A stretch of 64,000 bases of DNA from an uncultured Campylobacter sp. (GTDB lineage: Bacteria > Campylobacterota > Campylobacteria > Campylobacterales > Campylobacteraceae), in the NCBI RefSeq assembly GCF_937980635.1, contig NZ_CALJPG010000016.1:35136-99135 (forward strand). Direction: 5' to 3'. This document shows, piece after piece, positions 17,469-25,679 of this stretch (position 1 is its first letter; the number at the start of each line of letters is the position of its first letter). A program made the position numbers and the translations under genes. The notes beneath the pieces were generated by a model that was not told the origin of the DNA, searched no databases, and worked only from the letters and a program-made list of their open reading frames with translations.

Positions 17469-20400
17469 TTAGCGCGAAATTTCGCTTAGATACGCCGCGA
17501 GCTGCCCGTATGCGATGCCGCTGTCGTTGCACGGAATCTCGCGGTTTAGATGAAATTTTACTCCTCGTTCGCGCAGCTTTTTGCACGTAAGATTTAGAAG
17601 CGTCGCGTTTTGAAAGACCCCGCCGCTTAGCACGACCTCCAGCCCCGCGCCCTCGGCGAAAGCTGCGATGAAATTTGCGATGGCGTTTATAAATTTCGTC
17701 GCAGCCAAGCGCGGCTCATCGCGCAAAGCCTGCAAAAACGCCTCTTTGTAATCGATCACATAGCATTCGCCCTCAAGGCTCGGCGCGCAAGCTCTATTTT
17801 GCGGGGTTTGATCCGCATCGGCGGCGCTTTTGCTTTTAGAATTTATTAAATTCAGGGCGGATGCTTGGTTTATAGAATTTGAGGCGGAACTTTCATTCTT
17901 TTTATCGCTGCTTTCGGCGATGTTTTGGGTCGCTAGTTTAAGCTTGCCTTTGCTCGCCGCATTGCCAGCAAGCTTTTTAAAATCGCCTTGCAACGCGCAG
18001 CTATCTTTCATACCGCTATGATTTTTCGCATTTAAACCGCCCTGCCCCGCTTCGCGCGCCAAATCATCGGCGCTTTGCTGCTGCGAAGCGGATTGTGGCG
18101 CGTTTTGGATAAAATTTTTGCCCTCCTTTCGCAGCGTAAATTCGTAGCTCTGCTCGCAGCCGTCGATATAGAGGTTTTCTAGCCGCATGCCCGCCTCGCC
18201 GTCGAAGCTTACGGTTCGCAGGTCGCAAATGACCGCCGCAAACGCGTCGAACAGCCGCCCTAGCGAGCTTGAGCGGACGGCACGCGGTGCGATTTTTTCT
18301 AAATTTGCGACTTCGCCCGTGCTAAATTTTGCCAAAAACTCGCGTGCAGCGTCCTTTGCGTTAAATTTAAATATGAGCGCGAGCGCAAGTTTGTAGATGT
18401 TTTTGATCGCATTCTCGCCGCCGATAAGCGCGATTTCATCAAATTTTGCGATGCGACGATAGCCGTGCGGGTCAAACACCATCACTTCGCCGCCCCAAAT
18501 TTTGCCGTCCGTGCCGTAGCCGGTGCCGTCGAAGCAGAAGCCGAGGTATTTTTTGCCGCTAAAAAGAAGATCATTTTGCGCTAAATTTGAAACCAGATGC
18601 GCGAAATGGTGCTGGTAGCGGATCACGGGGTATCCGCGCCGCTCGAAAAAACGCGTGTGCGAAAACTGCGGGTGCAGATCCGCGATAACGGCGTCGAACT
18701 TCAGCTCGTAGGCGCACACGAACATATCCAAAAGCGCGAAAAATCGCTCATTTGTGGCGACGTTTTTAAGATCGCCGATGTAGGGCGAGATGAAAATTTG
18801 CCCGTCTTTGTAGATCGCAAACTCATTTTTAAGCTCTGCTCCGAGCGCTAGGAAAGTGCCTTTTAGCTGGAATTTGCTAGGGAAAATTTTTGGATTCATT
18901 CCGCGAGAGGTTCGCAAAAACAGCGCTCGATTTAAAATTCCGCTCGCTTGATCGTTCGCGCTTTTGAAATTTAACGCTGTGACGCCGTTTTTAAAATTTA
19001 ATGTTGTGTCCTGGCTGCCTGGGGTCGCGTCTCGCTTGCTATTTGAGGTCACAAAGCGCTCGCTATCCTGGGCTGCGATATTATGTTTGGTCTCGCTTGG
19101 CGCCGCTACGTCGCTTTTTAAATTTGAAGGTGCGGCGCCAAATTTATCGCTCAATGTTGCTGCGCCCTGTCCGCCTTTTGCTTTTTCGAGATTTTCCGCG
19201 TTCTCGGTGCCGCAGCGCTTCGTATCAATCGATGCCGCGCCGTTTTTAAAATTTAAAGATGCGCCGTCACGTTCATCGTTTGATGCCACGACGTCGCGCC
19301 CGTCATCCGAGAACGCGTCGCAACTATCTATCGCCGCATCGGTGCTTTCATCGGCTATCGTCGCGTCGCAGATGCTACCTAGCGCGGCGCTTTCTTGCTC
19401 ATTTTTTGCTTTTTCGGATAAATTTTGCGAATTTTTTAGCTCGCAAACGGCTACTCGCGAGCTTTGCAGACCTTCACTCGGATCACGCTTCGAGCCTTGC
19501 TTGGAATTTGCCCGTTTTAGAGCATCGCTTTTCGAGTTTGACGTATTTTCATTCGGCTGCCGCTTTATAATCACGTTCAAATCGGACTTCGTATCGATCG
19601 AGGGAAGCGACACAGCATGCGGTGCTTCAAAATTTTGTGCCATATTCTCGCTGTGAGCCCGGGTCTCAAGCGTGTATATATCGTGCGTGCAATCGTTTGC
19701 ATTCGCGCTTGCAGCTTCTTTTTTAATTTCCTGCAAAAACGCGATACTATCGTCGCTCGGCGTTAAAATTTCGCGGTCGTTATCCAGGTAAAACGAGATG
19801 ACGCCGCTCAGCTTCGCGCGCAACTCCTCGCTGCTAAAAATAATGGGCTCGCCGCTGATATTTGCGCTTGTGGCGACGATCGGGCGATCAAAGTGTTCAA
19901 AAAGCAACAGATGCACGCCGGTATTGGCTAGGAAAATGCCAATTTTATTAAGGTTTGGCGCCACGCTTGGAGCGATAAAAATCGCACCCGCCCTAAAAAT
20001 CGCCGAAAAGCTCGCGGGCAAACGCACGAAATCGCCCCCGTTATCGGAATATGCGCCACGCACGTCCGCCACGCACGCCTGCGCAGAGCATGAGCCTTGC
20101 GAATTTATCGTCTGTTGCGAACTTGGCTCGCTCACCGCACATTGCAAAGCCGCCTTATCTGCAGCGTTTTGCAAGTCCTGCTCACACGCCCCATATCGCG
20201 AGTTTGCCCTATCCGCGGCATATTGCAAACTTGAAATATTCGCGGATCTTTGCGAAACGGGCTCGCTCGCTGCAGGCTGCAAATCAGATATCTTCGTTGA
20301 GAGTTGTAAATTTTGCTCGTCCGCATGCCAAGAACCGGGCGATACGTATCGCAGTTCTCTGCCATTTGCCGCAAATTGCGATTTTAACTCGTTAATCGTA

Positions 20401-22220
20401 ACTTGCGCCTCGCTTACTGCTTGCGGCGAGCTCAAATTTTTAGCCGCGCACCGCAAATCAGATCCATCGTACGCGCGCTCTAGCTCGTTTACTGCACATT
20501 GCGAGTCGTCTGCCGCTAGCATATCGTAGGCGAAATTACGGTGCGCCGTTTTGCTGAAAATTTGCGCACTCTGTAATATCCCCTGCTCTGCGCAATTTTC
20601 AGCGCTTTGCGTACTAAAATTTTGCGTTGCGGAATTTCGTAAATTTTGTAGTTCAGAGCCCTGCCATTGCGCCGCCTCTTCTTGCTCGCCCGCAAATTTC
20701 GGCGATATAGGATTTTTGCCTTGCGCCTTTAAATTTTGCGTGCCGAAATCCGCCGCAAAGCCCGTCAGCGTGCGCCAAACGAACTCACGCTTTTTTAAAA
20801 TCACGATCGGCTTGACGTTACAGTCTATCAGCGCCTCTTCCTCTGCGCTTAGGCTCGCTGCGCGCCCTGCCTGCGCTGCGTCGCGACACATGATCGCAAA
20901 GGGCTTACTCGGGCGCTTTTTGAGCGTTCGCAGCATGCGTACCGCGCGCTCGTTCGTAGCATCGCAAACGATGTGAAAGCCGCCCATCCCCTTGATCGCG
21001 CCAATCTGTCCACGCCGCAAAAGCTCCGCCGTGCGCGCTATCGCCTCCTCGCCGCTTGATAAAATTTCACCACCCGCGCCGCATAAAAACAGCTGCGGAC
21101 CGCAGTGCGGGCAGGAGATCGGCTCGGCGTGATAGCGGCGCGTAAGCGGGTCTGTGTATTCGCCGCGACAGAACTCGCACATCTCAAATGCCCTCATCGT
21201 GGTGTTTGCGCGGTCGTATGGCAGCGCGGCGATGATGCTAAGGCGCGGGCCGCAATCCGTGCAGTTGATAAAAGGATAGTGGAAACGCGGATTTTGCGGG
21301 TCGTAAAACTCTTTTTTACACTGATCGCAGATCGCAAAATCGGGCAAAATCGGGTTAAATTTGCGCCCCTCTTTGGATTGCGTGATCTTAAAATCAGTAA
21401 AATTCTGCGTAAAATATTGCGTATTTAGATCGGTGCAGATAATTTTATCGATTCGACAAAGCGGCGGCGCTTCACTGCGAAGGCGCTGCTCGAAAATTTT
21501 CAAAATTTCTTCTTCGCGCAGATCTTGCTCGACGCTTTGCGAATCGTGTTTAAAGTCCTGCAAGTCCTCTTTCGCATCTTGCAAGTCGCGCTTAGTATTT
21601 TGCAAGTCTTGCAGCGATTCATTATGTGAAATACCTCGCTGCTGCGACGAATTTTGCACGATGAAATTTTGATCCGACAAAGCGGGCAAAATGGAGCCCT
21701 GCTCGTTTAGATCGGTCTCGAATAAGTTCGGTAAAAATTTATCGCTCGCTGCAGCTTGAAAATCTCTCATCAAATCATGTGGCAAACTCGTCAAATCAGG
21801 CGGATTTGCTAAATCGTTTGTTAGATCACGTAGCAAGCCGGCCGAATCATTCGGTAAGTTCGGTGCGCTTTGCGGCGAAATGGAGTCCTGGCTTAAATTT
21901 GAGCCCGTAAAATTTAGTGACGAGCTTGCGGTCTCGCTAGAATCCGACTCGGCAGAATTTAAAGACCGAGCAGCTGATGACGATACTTTCTGCGCTTGAA
22001 TTTCGTTAGAATTTGGCTCATCTAAATTTAAAGGGGCGGAATTTTTATCAATCGAGCCTTTTTGCGGCTCGGAAAGATCTGCGCAAACGATGATTTTAAC
22101 GCCCTCGCCGTCGTTATAAACCTCGCCTTTTAGCCCTAAATCCACGGCGAGTTTGTAGACGAACGGGCGAAATCCGACCCCCTGCACCGCTCCGAAAACC
22201 TCAAATTTAGCCGCTTTCAT
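17469..22220 (-). CDS. hypF: Carbamoyltransferase HypF, enlarged by four low-complexity inserts
   Basis: HypF makes the thiocarbamate on HypE from carbamoyl phosphate, the source of the CN ligands. Start at 22220 (M-K-A-A-K-F-E-V-F-G-A-V-Q-G-V-G-F-R-P-F, acylphosphatase signature). All domains are present in order: acylphosphatase; two zinc fingers (C-D-Q-C ... C-T-D-C and C-E-F-C ... C-P-H-C); YrdC-like (K-R-P-S-K-P-F-A-I-M, A-T-S-A-N-I-S-G-E-P); Kae1-like carbamoyltransferase (H-P-Q-F, H-H-F-A-H, C-F-D-G-T-G-Y-G, L-S-G-G-V-F-Q-N). Length is 1583 residues against about 750 for the family. Four inserts account for the excess: DNA about 21,520-22,060 (inside the acylphosphatase domain), 20,035-20,755, 18,925-19,735 and 17,775-18,110. 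They are Ser, Ala, Asn, Gln, Asp-rich with degenerate repeats. The frame is unbroken, so function is likely retained. Last gene after hydE. Confidence 0.93.
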   Translation of the reverse strand: MKAAKFEVFGAVQGVGFRPFVYKLAVDLGLKGEVYNDGEGVKIIVCADLSEPQKGSIDKNSAPLNLDEPNSNEIQAQKVSSSAARSLNSAESDSSETASSSLNFTGSNLSQDSISPQSAPNLPNDSAGLLRDLTNDLANPPDLTSLPHDLMRDFQAAASDKFLPNLFETDLNEQGSILPALSDQNFIVQNSSQQRGISHNESLQDLQNTKRDLQDAKEDLQDFKHDSQSVEQDLREEEILKIFEQRLRSEAPPLCRIDKIICTDLNTQYFTQNFTDFKITQSKEGRKFNPILPDFAICDQCKKEFYDPQNPRFHYPFINCTDCGPRLSIIAALPYDRANTTMRAFEMCEFCRGEYTDPLTRRYHAEPISCPHCGPQLFLCGAGGEILSSGEEAIARTAELLRRGQIGAIKGMGGFHIVCDATNERAVRMLRTLKKRPSKPFAIMCRDAAQAGRAASLSAEEEALIDCNVKPIVILKKREFVWRTLTGFAADFGTQNLKAQGKNPISPKFAGEQEEAAQWQGSELQNLRNSATQNFSTQSAENCAEQGILQSAQIFSKTAHRNFAYDMLAADDSQCAVNELERAYDGSDLRCAAKNLSSPQAVSEAQVTINELKSQFAANGRELRYVSPGSWHADEQNLQLSTKISDLQPAASEPVSQRSANISSLQYAADRANSRYGACEQDLQNAADKAALQCAVSEPSSQQTINSQGSCSAQACVADVRGAYSDNGGDFVRLPASFSAIFRAGAIFIAPSVAPNLNKIGIFLANTGVHLLLFEHFDRPIVATSANISGEPIIFSSEELRAKLSGVISFYLDNDREILTPSDDSIAFLQEIKKEAASANANDCTHDIYTLETRAHSENMAQNFEAPHAVSLPSIDTKSDLNVIIKRQPNENTSNSKSDALKRANSKQGSKRDPSEGLQSSRVAVCELKNSQNLSEKAKNEQESAALGSICDATIADESTDAAIDSCDAFSDDGRDVVASNDERDGASLNFKNGAASIDTKRCGTENAENLEKAKGGQGAATLSDKFGAAPSNLKSDVAAPSETKHNIAAQDSERFVTSNSKRDATPGSQDTTLNFKNGVTALNFKSANDQASGILNRALFLRTSRGMNPKIFPSKFQLKGTFLALGAELKNEFAIYKDGQIFISPYIGDLKNVATNERFFALLDMFVCAYELKFDAVIADLHPQFSHTRFFERRGYPVIRYQHHFAHLVSNLAQNDLLFSGKKYLGFCFDGTGYGTDGKIWGGEVMVFDPHGYRRIAKFDEIALIGGENAIKNIYKLALALIFKFNAKDAAREFLAKFSTGEVANLEKIAPRAVRSSSLGRLFDAFAAVICDLRTVSFDGEAGMRLENLYIDGCEQSYEFTLRKEGKNFIQNAPQSASQQQSADDLAREAGQGGLNAKNHSGMKDSCALQGDFKKLAGNAASKGKLKLATQNIAESSDKKNESSASNSINQASALNLINSKSKSAADADQTPQNRACAPSLEGECYVIDYKEAFLQALRDEPRLAATKFINAIANFIAAFAEGAGLEVVLSGGVFQNATLLNLTCKKLRERGVKFHLNREIPCNDSGIAYGQLAAYLSEISR
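21510..21660 (-). repeat. Seven-residue tandem repeat inside HypF insert 1
   Basis: The end of the first HypF insert encodes successive heptads of the pattern D-L-Q-x-x-K-x (D-L-Q-N-T-K-R, D-L-Q-D-A-K-E, D-L-Q-D-F-K-H, D-S-Q-S-V-E-Q), i.e. a 21-base tandem repeat built round GCAAGTC on the plus strand. The spacing and charge pattern would suit a short coiled coil. It differs in sequence from the other inserts. Confidence 0.65.
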
Positions 22221-22505
22221 GCACGTGCTTTCATAAATTGCGCGGTGCAGGAGCTGCTTTGCAAGCAAGTTGCGCTCGCTGCAAGCGGACAAAACGTACC
22301 AGGCGCCTCAAAATATGCTCTAAATTTAATAAAATTTGTTCCTTTGCTTCCGCGCCCTTTGCCGCTTTTTTAAAATTTCGCGCGATCTCATCTGCGTTAA
22401 GCTTAGCCCGTATGGCGCAGCTATCGGCACCGCAATGCCCGCGCAACTCGCCGTTTTGCGAATAAGGCTTCAAAGCTTTGCCAAAAATACGCATATATGC
22501 CCGAT

Positions 22506-24143
22506 CTAGCGAGCTTGAAGCGCGAAGCTGTCGCTAAAGCTCGCGTCAAAATTTTTGCAAAGTTTAAGCATTAAATCCGCGAATTTGCGCCCGCCAAACA
22601 TCGCGCCGCCGAAGATCAAAACATCAAAATCCTCTTTGCGCTCATCCGCCAGATCGCTTAAAAAGTAGCCCAAACTATCGAAAAATCCGAACGCAAACAG
22701 CTTCTCATTGGCGCTTGCGAGCGCATAGCTCATCGCCGAGCGCAAAATTTTATCCGCTTGCAGGCAGCCGTGTTCGTCCGTGCAAAAATCAAGCCGCACC
22801 CCTTTGCCGCCCGCAAAATCCTCCGCAGCGGCAATCAAAAACGCCGCATCGCGCCCCCATATAAGCTGCGCGGCGACGCTAAAGATGGTGTGAAATCCCG
22901 CGTTTGCGCTTTTTAAAATTTCATCGATTTTTGCGGCGTTTACGTTAAATTTGGCGCTGAAATTTTCAAGCAGCTTCGCGCCCGTCTCATCCGCGCAAAT
23001 TTGAGCCTTAAGTTCGTCGAAACTGCGCGACAGATTAAATTTCAGCAGAATTTTTTTAGAGCTTTCGCCGTAAATTGCGATCTCATCGTCTGCGCCCACG
23101 CCCAAAAAGCAGCGCAAAACGCGTTTTTTGGAGTCGTTCAAAACCCCCTTCTCGCGGCACGTAAGCGCAAAAAGAGCGGAGTTTTTGTCGTTTGAGTTTT
23201 TCAGATAGGAGCTCGCGCTGCCGCTTAAAAAATCCTCGTTTTGCACGATCAAAAAGCCGTTTTGCAGCGGCGCGACTTTAAAAATTTTATCTTTTTGCGC
23301 CGCGCTTTCGCATTTTGCGCTTAAAAAATAGATCCCGTCGCTTGCCAAAGCACGCCCAAGCGCAAACACGAATATATCGCCCGCAAGCTTTACGTCAAAA
23401 AATTTAGGCGCGTCCTCGTGGTTTTTTCTAAAGATCGCATTGGTTTTTAGGCTTATGAGCGGCTTTTCGAAGGCTGCGAGCGCAATTTTGCTCTTTTCGT
23501 CGCTCGCAAAAATCCCATCCAGCGCGCCCACTCCCGCGGCTATCAAAAAATCGGTGCTAAAATCCACATCCGCCTTGAGCGTGAAAGTTGCGCCGCCGCG
23601 CTTAATCTGCACCTGCTGAGCATGAAATAAGTTTATGCGGCAAAACTCCAGTAAGCAAGCAAAATTCTCCCTACCTACCGCTTCAAATTTTCCGTCATGA
23701 AGCACGCTGGCGCCGCTTATTATTCCGAATTCGTTTTGAGACGGCTCGGCGTGAGCGAGGTATTCTTTCATCACTCGCGGGGTAAAGTTATTAAATTTAG
23801 CCTGACTGGCTGCGTTTGAAATTTCATCCTCTAAAAATTTGCTTAAATCGCCCGAGGAGGCATCTTCAAACGTGCCGTTAAATTTCAGAGCTTTCGCTTC
23901 GGCGCCGCCCTCGTCCACCACTCGCACGGAGGATTTTGCCAAAAATATAGAGTTTGGAATCAGCGGCATCGCCTCGTCGCTAAATTTTAAAATTTCATCC
24001 TCGCCGCCGCGCACGAAAAGGCTTATTAAGCTCGCCTCTTTTTTCAGGCAAAACTCAAGTGCGCTTTTGCGAGCATAAAACAGCAAGAAGTGCGCTATTA
24101 GCGCATTTTCATTAAGGTAGTTAAACTCATATGCTACTATCAT
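22506..24143 (-). CDS. hydE: HydE-like hydrogenase accessory protein
   Basis: 545 residues from the ATG at 24143 (AAAAAAGGGGCGAG upstream), overlapping hydD by 17 bases; a longer frame to 24218 lacks a ribosome site. I see no textbook catalytic motif. The identification rests on position and size: Wolinella, Helicobacter and Campylobacter hydrogenase operons carry a ~500-residue hydE after hydD, and in H. pylori hydE is required for hydrogenase activity though its role is unclear. The C-terminal half (G-G-A-M-F-G-G-R-K-F-A-D-L near the end, preceded by L-D-F-C-T-D-E-H-G-C-L-Q) recalls the sugar-kinase/HypF-like C-terminal fold, with G-G-A-x-F in place of the G-G-V-F of HypF; this is inference. 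It is not the radical-SAM HydE of FeFe hydrogenases. Confidence 0.75.
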   Translation of the reverse strand: MIVAYEFNYLNENALIAHFLLFYARKSALEFCLKKEASLISLFVRGGEDEILKFSDEAMPLIPNSIFLAKSSVRVVDEGGAEAKALKFNGTFEDASSGDLSKFLEDEISNAASQAKFNNFTPRVMKEYLAHAEPSQNEFGIISGASVLHDGKFEAVGRENFACLLEFCRINLFHAQQVQIKRGGATFTLKADVDFSTDFLIAAGVGALDGIFASDEKSKIALAAFEKPLISLKTNAIFRKNHEDAPKFFDVKLAGDIFVFALGRALASDGIYFLSAKCESAAQKDKIFKVAPLQNGFLIVQNEDFLSGSASSYLKNSNDKNSALFALTCREKGVLNDSKKRVLRCFLGVGADDEIAIYGESSKKILLKFNLSRSFDELKAQICADETGAKLLENFSAKFNVNAAKIDEILKSANAGFHTIFSVAAQLIWGRDAAFLIAAAEDFAGGKGVRLDFCTDEHGCLQADKILRSAMSYALASANEKLFAFGFFDSLGYFLSDLADERKEDFDVLIFGGAMFGGRKFADLMLKLCKNFDASFSDSFALQAR

Positions 24144-25005
24144 CTCGCCCCTTTTTTGCAAATCGATCCGCGATATCTTGGGCGCTGAGATCGGCGATTT
24201 TTTCATGCGCGAAACCAAGATTCGATAGGTACCTAAGCGCCGTTTTTTCCATGATTTTTGAGGACTGCAATATCACAGAACTTAGCTTAAAGCTTGCTTC
24301 CTCGATGCGGCGCGGCACGACCGCTAGAATTTTAACGTGAGGCAGATCGCCGCAAAGATCCATCATCTGCAGGGTTTGAAGCATTTCGACCTCGTGCGCC
24401 GAGCCGCTCCAGCTGATCTGCTTAGGCATCGCGTCGTAGTCGAAAAAATACACCTCGCCGCCCTTTGCGCCGTCCGCGTCTATGCAATCTACGAGCAAAA
24501 TTTCATCAAATTCCGCCATCGTAGGCATCAAAAAGCTAGCCAGCGTCCCGCCGTCGATAAAGCTGATCTGATCCGCACTATCGCTCGGCACGGCGAGATT
24601 TTTGGCAACGAGGTTCGCATTGATAGAGCTTTGCGCTGCGGAATTTATGGCGGAATTCTGCGAAGTAGAATTTGAAGCGAAATTCTGCTTTGCGGAATTT
24701 TCTGAAGTAGAATTTCGGTCTAAATTCGCTGTCGCGAAATTTTGCTTAAAGATAGAATTCTCATCTGCAAAATTTTGCAAGGAGTTGCGCTCTATGGAAT
24801 TTTGCGAGGTAGAATTTTGTATCGCAGAGACTTGGGCGGAATTTTGCATGAAATTCTGCGCCGCGAAATCCTCGCCCGCCTTAGAATTTCGTGCGGCGGC
24901 TTTAGGATAAAATTTATAGTTCTGCGCGAGCGCGCGGACGAAGTGCACGCCTATGCCCTCGTCCGCGTAGATGACGTTGCCGATACCCAGTACCAGCACC
25001 CTCAA
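24127..25005 (-). CDS. hydD: Hydrogenase maturation endopeptidase HydD with a low-complexity insert
   Basis: HyaD/HupD-type protease that trims the C-terminus of the large subunit after nickel insertion. The N-terminus V-L-G-I-G-N-V-I-Y-A-D-E-G-I-G-V-H contains the nickel-sensing Glu; L-L-V-D-C-I-D-A-D holds the second ligand (Asp), and S-W-S-G-S-A-H-E-V-E-M-L-Q the His. Family length is about 160-190; this protein has 292. The extra ~100 residues (DNA about 24,590-24,900) lie after R-A-L-A-Q-N-Y and consist of repeats of N-F, N-S and Q-N-S in the pattern x-Q-N-F/S-x-x. Each repeat is encoded round an RAATTY hexamer. Starts in a four-base overlap with hydC and overlaps hydE. Confidence 0.92.
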   Translation of the reverse strand: MRVLVLGIGNVIYADEGIGVHFVRALAQNYKFYPKAAARNSKAGEDFAAQNFMQNSAQVSAIQNSTSQNSIERNSLQNFADENSIFKQNFATANLDRNSTSENSAKQNFASNSTSQNSAINSAAQSSINANLVAKNLAVPSDSADQISFIDGGTLASFLMPTMAEFDEILLVDCIDADGAKGGEVYFFDYDAMPKQISWSGSAHEVEMLQTLQMMDLCGDLPHVKILAVVPRRIEEASFKLSSVILQSSKIMEKTALRYLSNLGFAHEKIADLSAQDIADRFAKKGRDDSSI

Positions 25006-25676
25006 GCGTGCTCTTCCTTTTTAAATTTATAGCCGCTTACGATCGCATCCATCGCGCCATCCCTGCCCTTGACGGCGTTAAAGACCGCCATATAGACGTG
25101 GATCGGCACGAAGATTATGATGATATTCATACAAAGATGATGTATCATTCGCACTTCGCTTAGATCGCCCATCGCAGCTTCTAGCGGGCGCAAGAGCCCG
25201 TATAGCGCGCCGCCGAGCCCTTCGTGATAGACGTGAACGTATAAGATCATACCCGTTAGGCAGATTACGAACAGCACTAGATAAAAGCCCAGATAGGAAA
25301 TGAACTGTAGCGGGTTGTAAACGCCGCGAAGATGCGGGTGCTCGCCCAAAAAGATATAGTATTTGATCTGAGCGATCCAGACGCGCGGGCTAAAAAAATC
25401 CTTGATGCTTAAAAGCTCTTTTCTACTCTTTTTATCGAAGAAGAAAAGATAGGTTTTAAAGATCGCCGCACCGATCATCGCAAAGCCGAAGATCAGATGC
25501 ACGAATCTAAATTTAGCCTGCATGAAAAGCACCGGCTCGGGACTCACCTCGGGCGCGGTGAAAACAAAGGCGATGTAATATCCGGTGATCACCAAAATCG
25601 TAATGCAAAGCGCACGCAGCCAGTGAGTGAGCCTAAGGCCGATTGAGAACTCGTATTCCGCAAATCTTTTTTTCAT
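25002..25676 (-). CDS. hydC: NiFe hydrogenase cytochrome b subunit
   Basis: Di-haem cytochrome b that anchors the periplasmic hydrogenase and passes electrons to menaquinone. 224 residues, four long hydrophobic helices, usual for HydC/HyaC. Candidate haem-ligand histidines: L-T-H-W-L-R-A near residue 17, F-R-F-V-H-L-I-F-G-F in helix 2, M-I-H-H-L-C-M and I-H-V-Y-M in helices 3-4. It lies four bases after hydB, with AAAGGATAAACG before the ATG, and overlaps hydD by four bases. No insert. Confidence 0.95.
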   Translation of the reverse strand: MKKRFAEYEFSIGLRLTHWLRALCITILVITGYYIAFVFTAPEVSPEPVLFMQAKFRFVHLIFGFAMIGAAIFKTYLFFFDKKSRKELLSIKDFFSPRVWIAQIKYYIFLGEHPHLRGVYNPLQFISYLGFYLVLFVICLTGMILYVHVYHEGLGGALYGLLRPLEAAMGDLSEVRMIHHLCMNIIIIFVPIHVYMAVFNAVKGRDGAMDAIVSGYKFKKEEHA

Positions 25677-25679
25677 CGT

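Noticed and set aside
19798..20529. 243-codon plus-strand frame opposite hypF
   Set aside because: It is the antisense of the HypF insert and shows only the complement of its repeats (Cys/Ser/Ala runs); no ribosome site.
17469..22220. HypF as an artificial fusion or assembly error
   Set aside because: All family domains occur once and in order, and the frame is continuous; similar inserts occur in unrelated genes of the window, so a biological cause is more likely.
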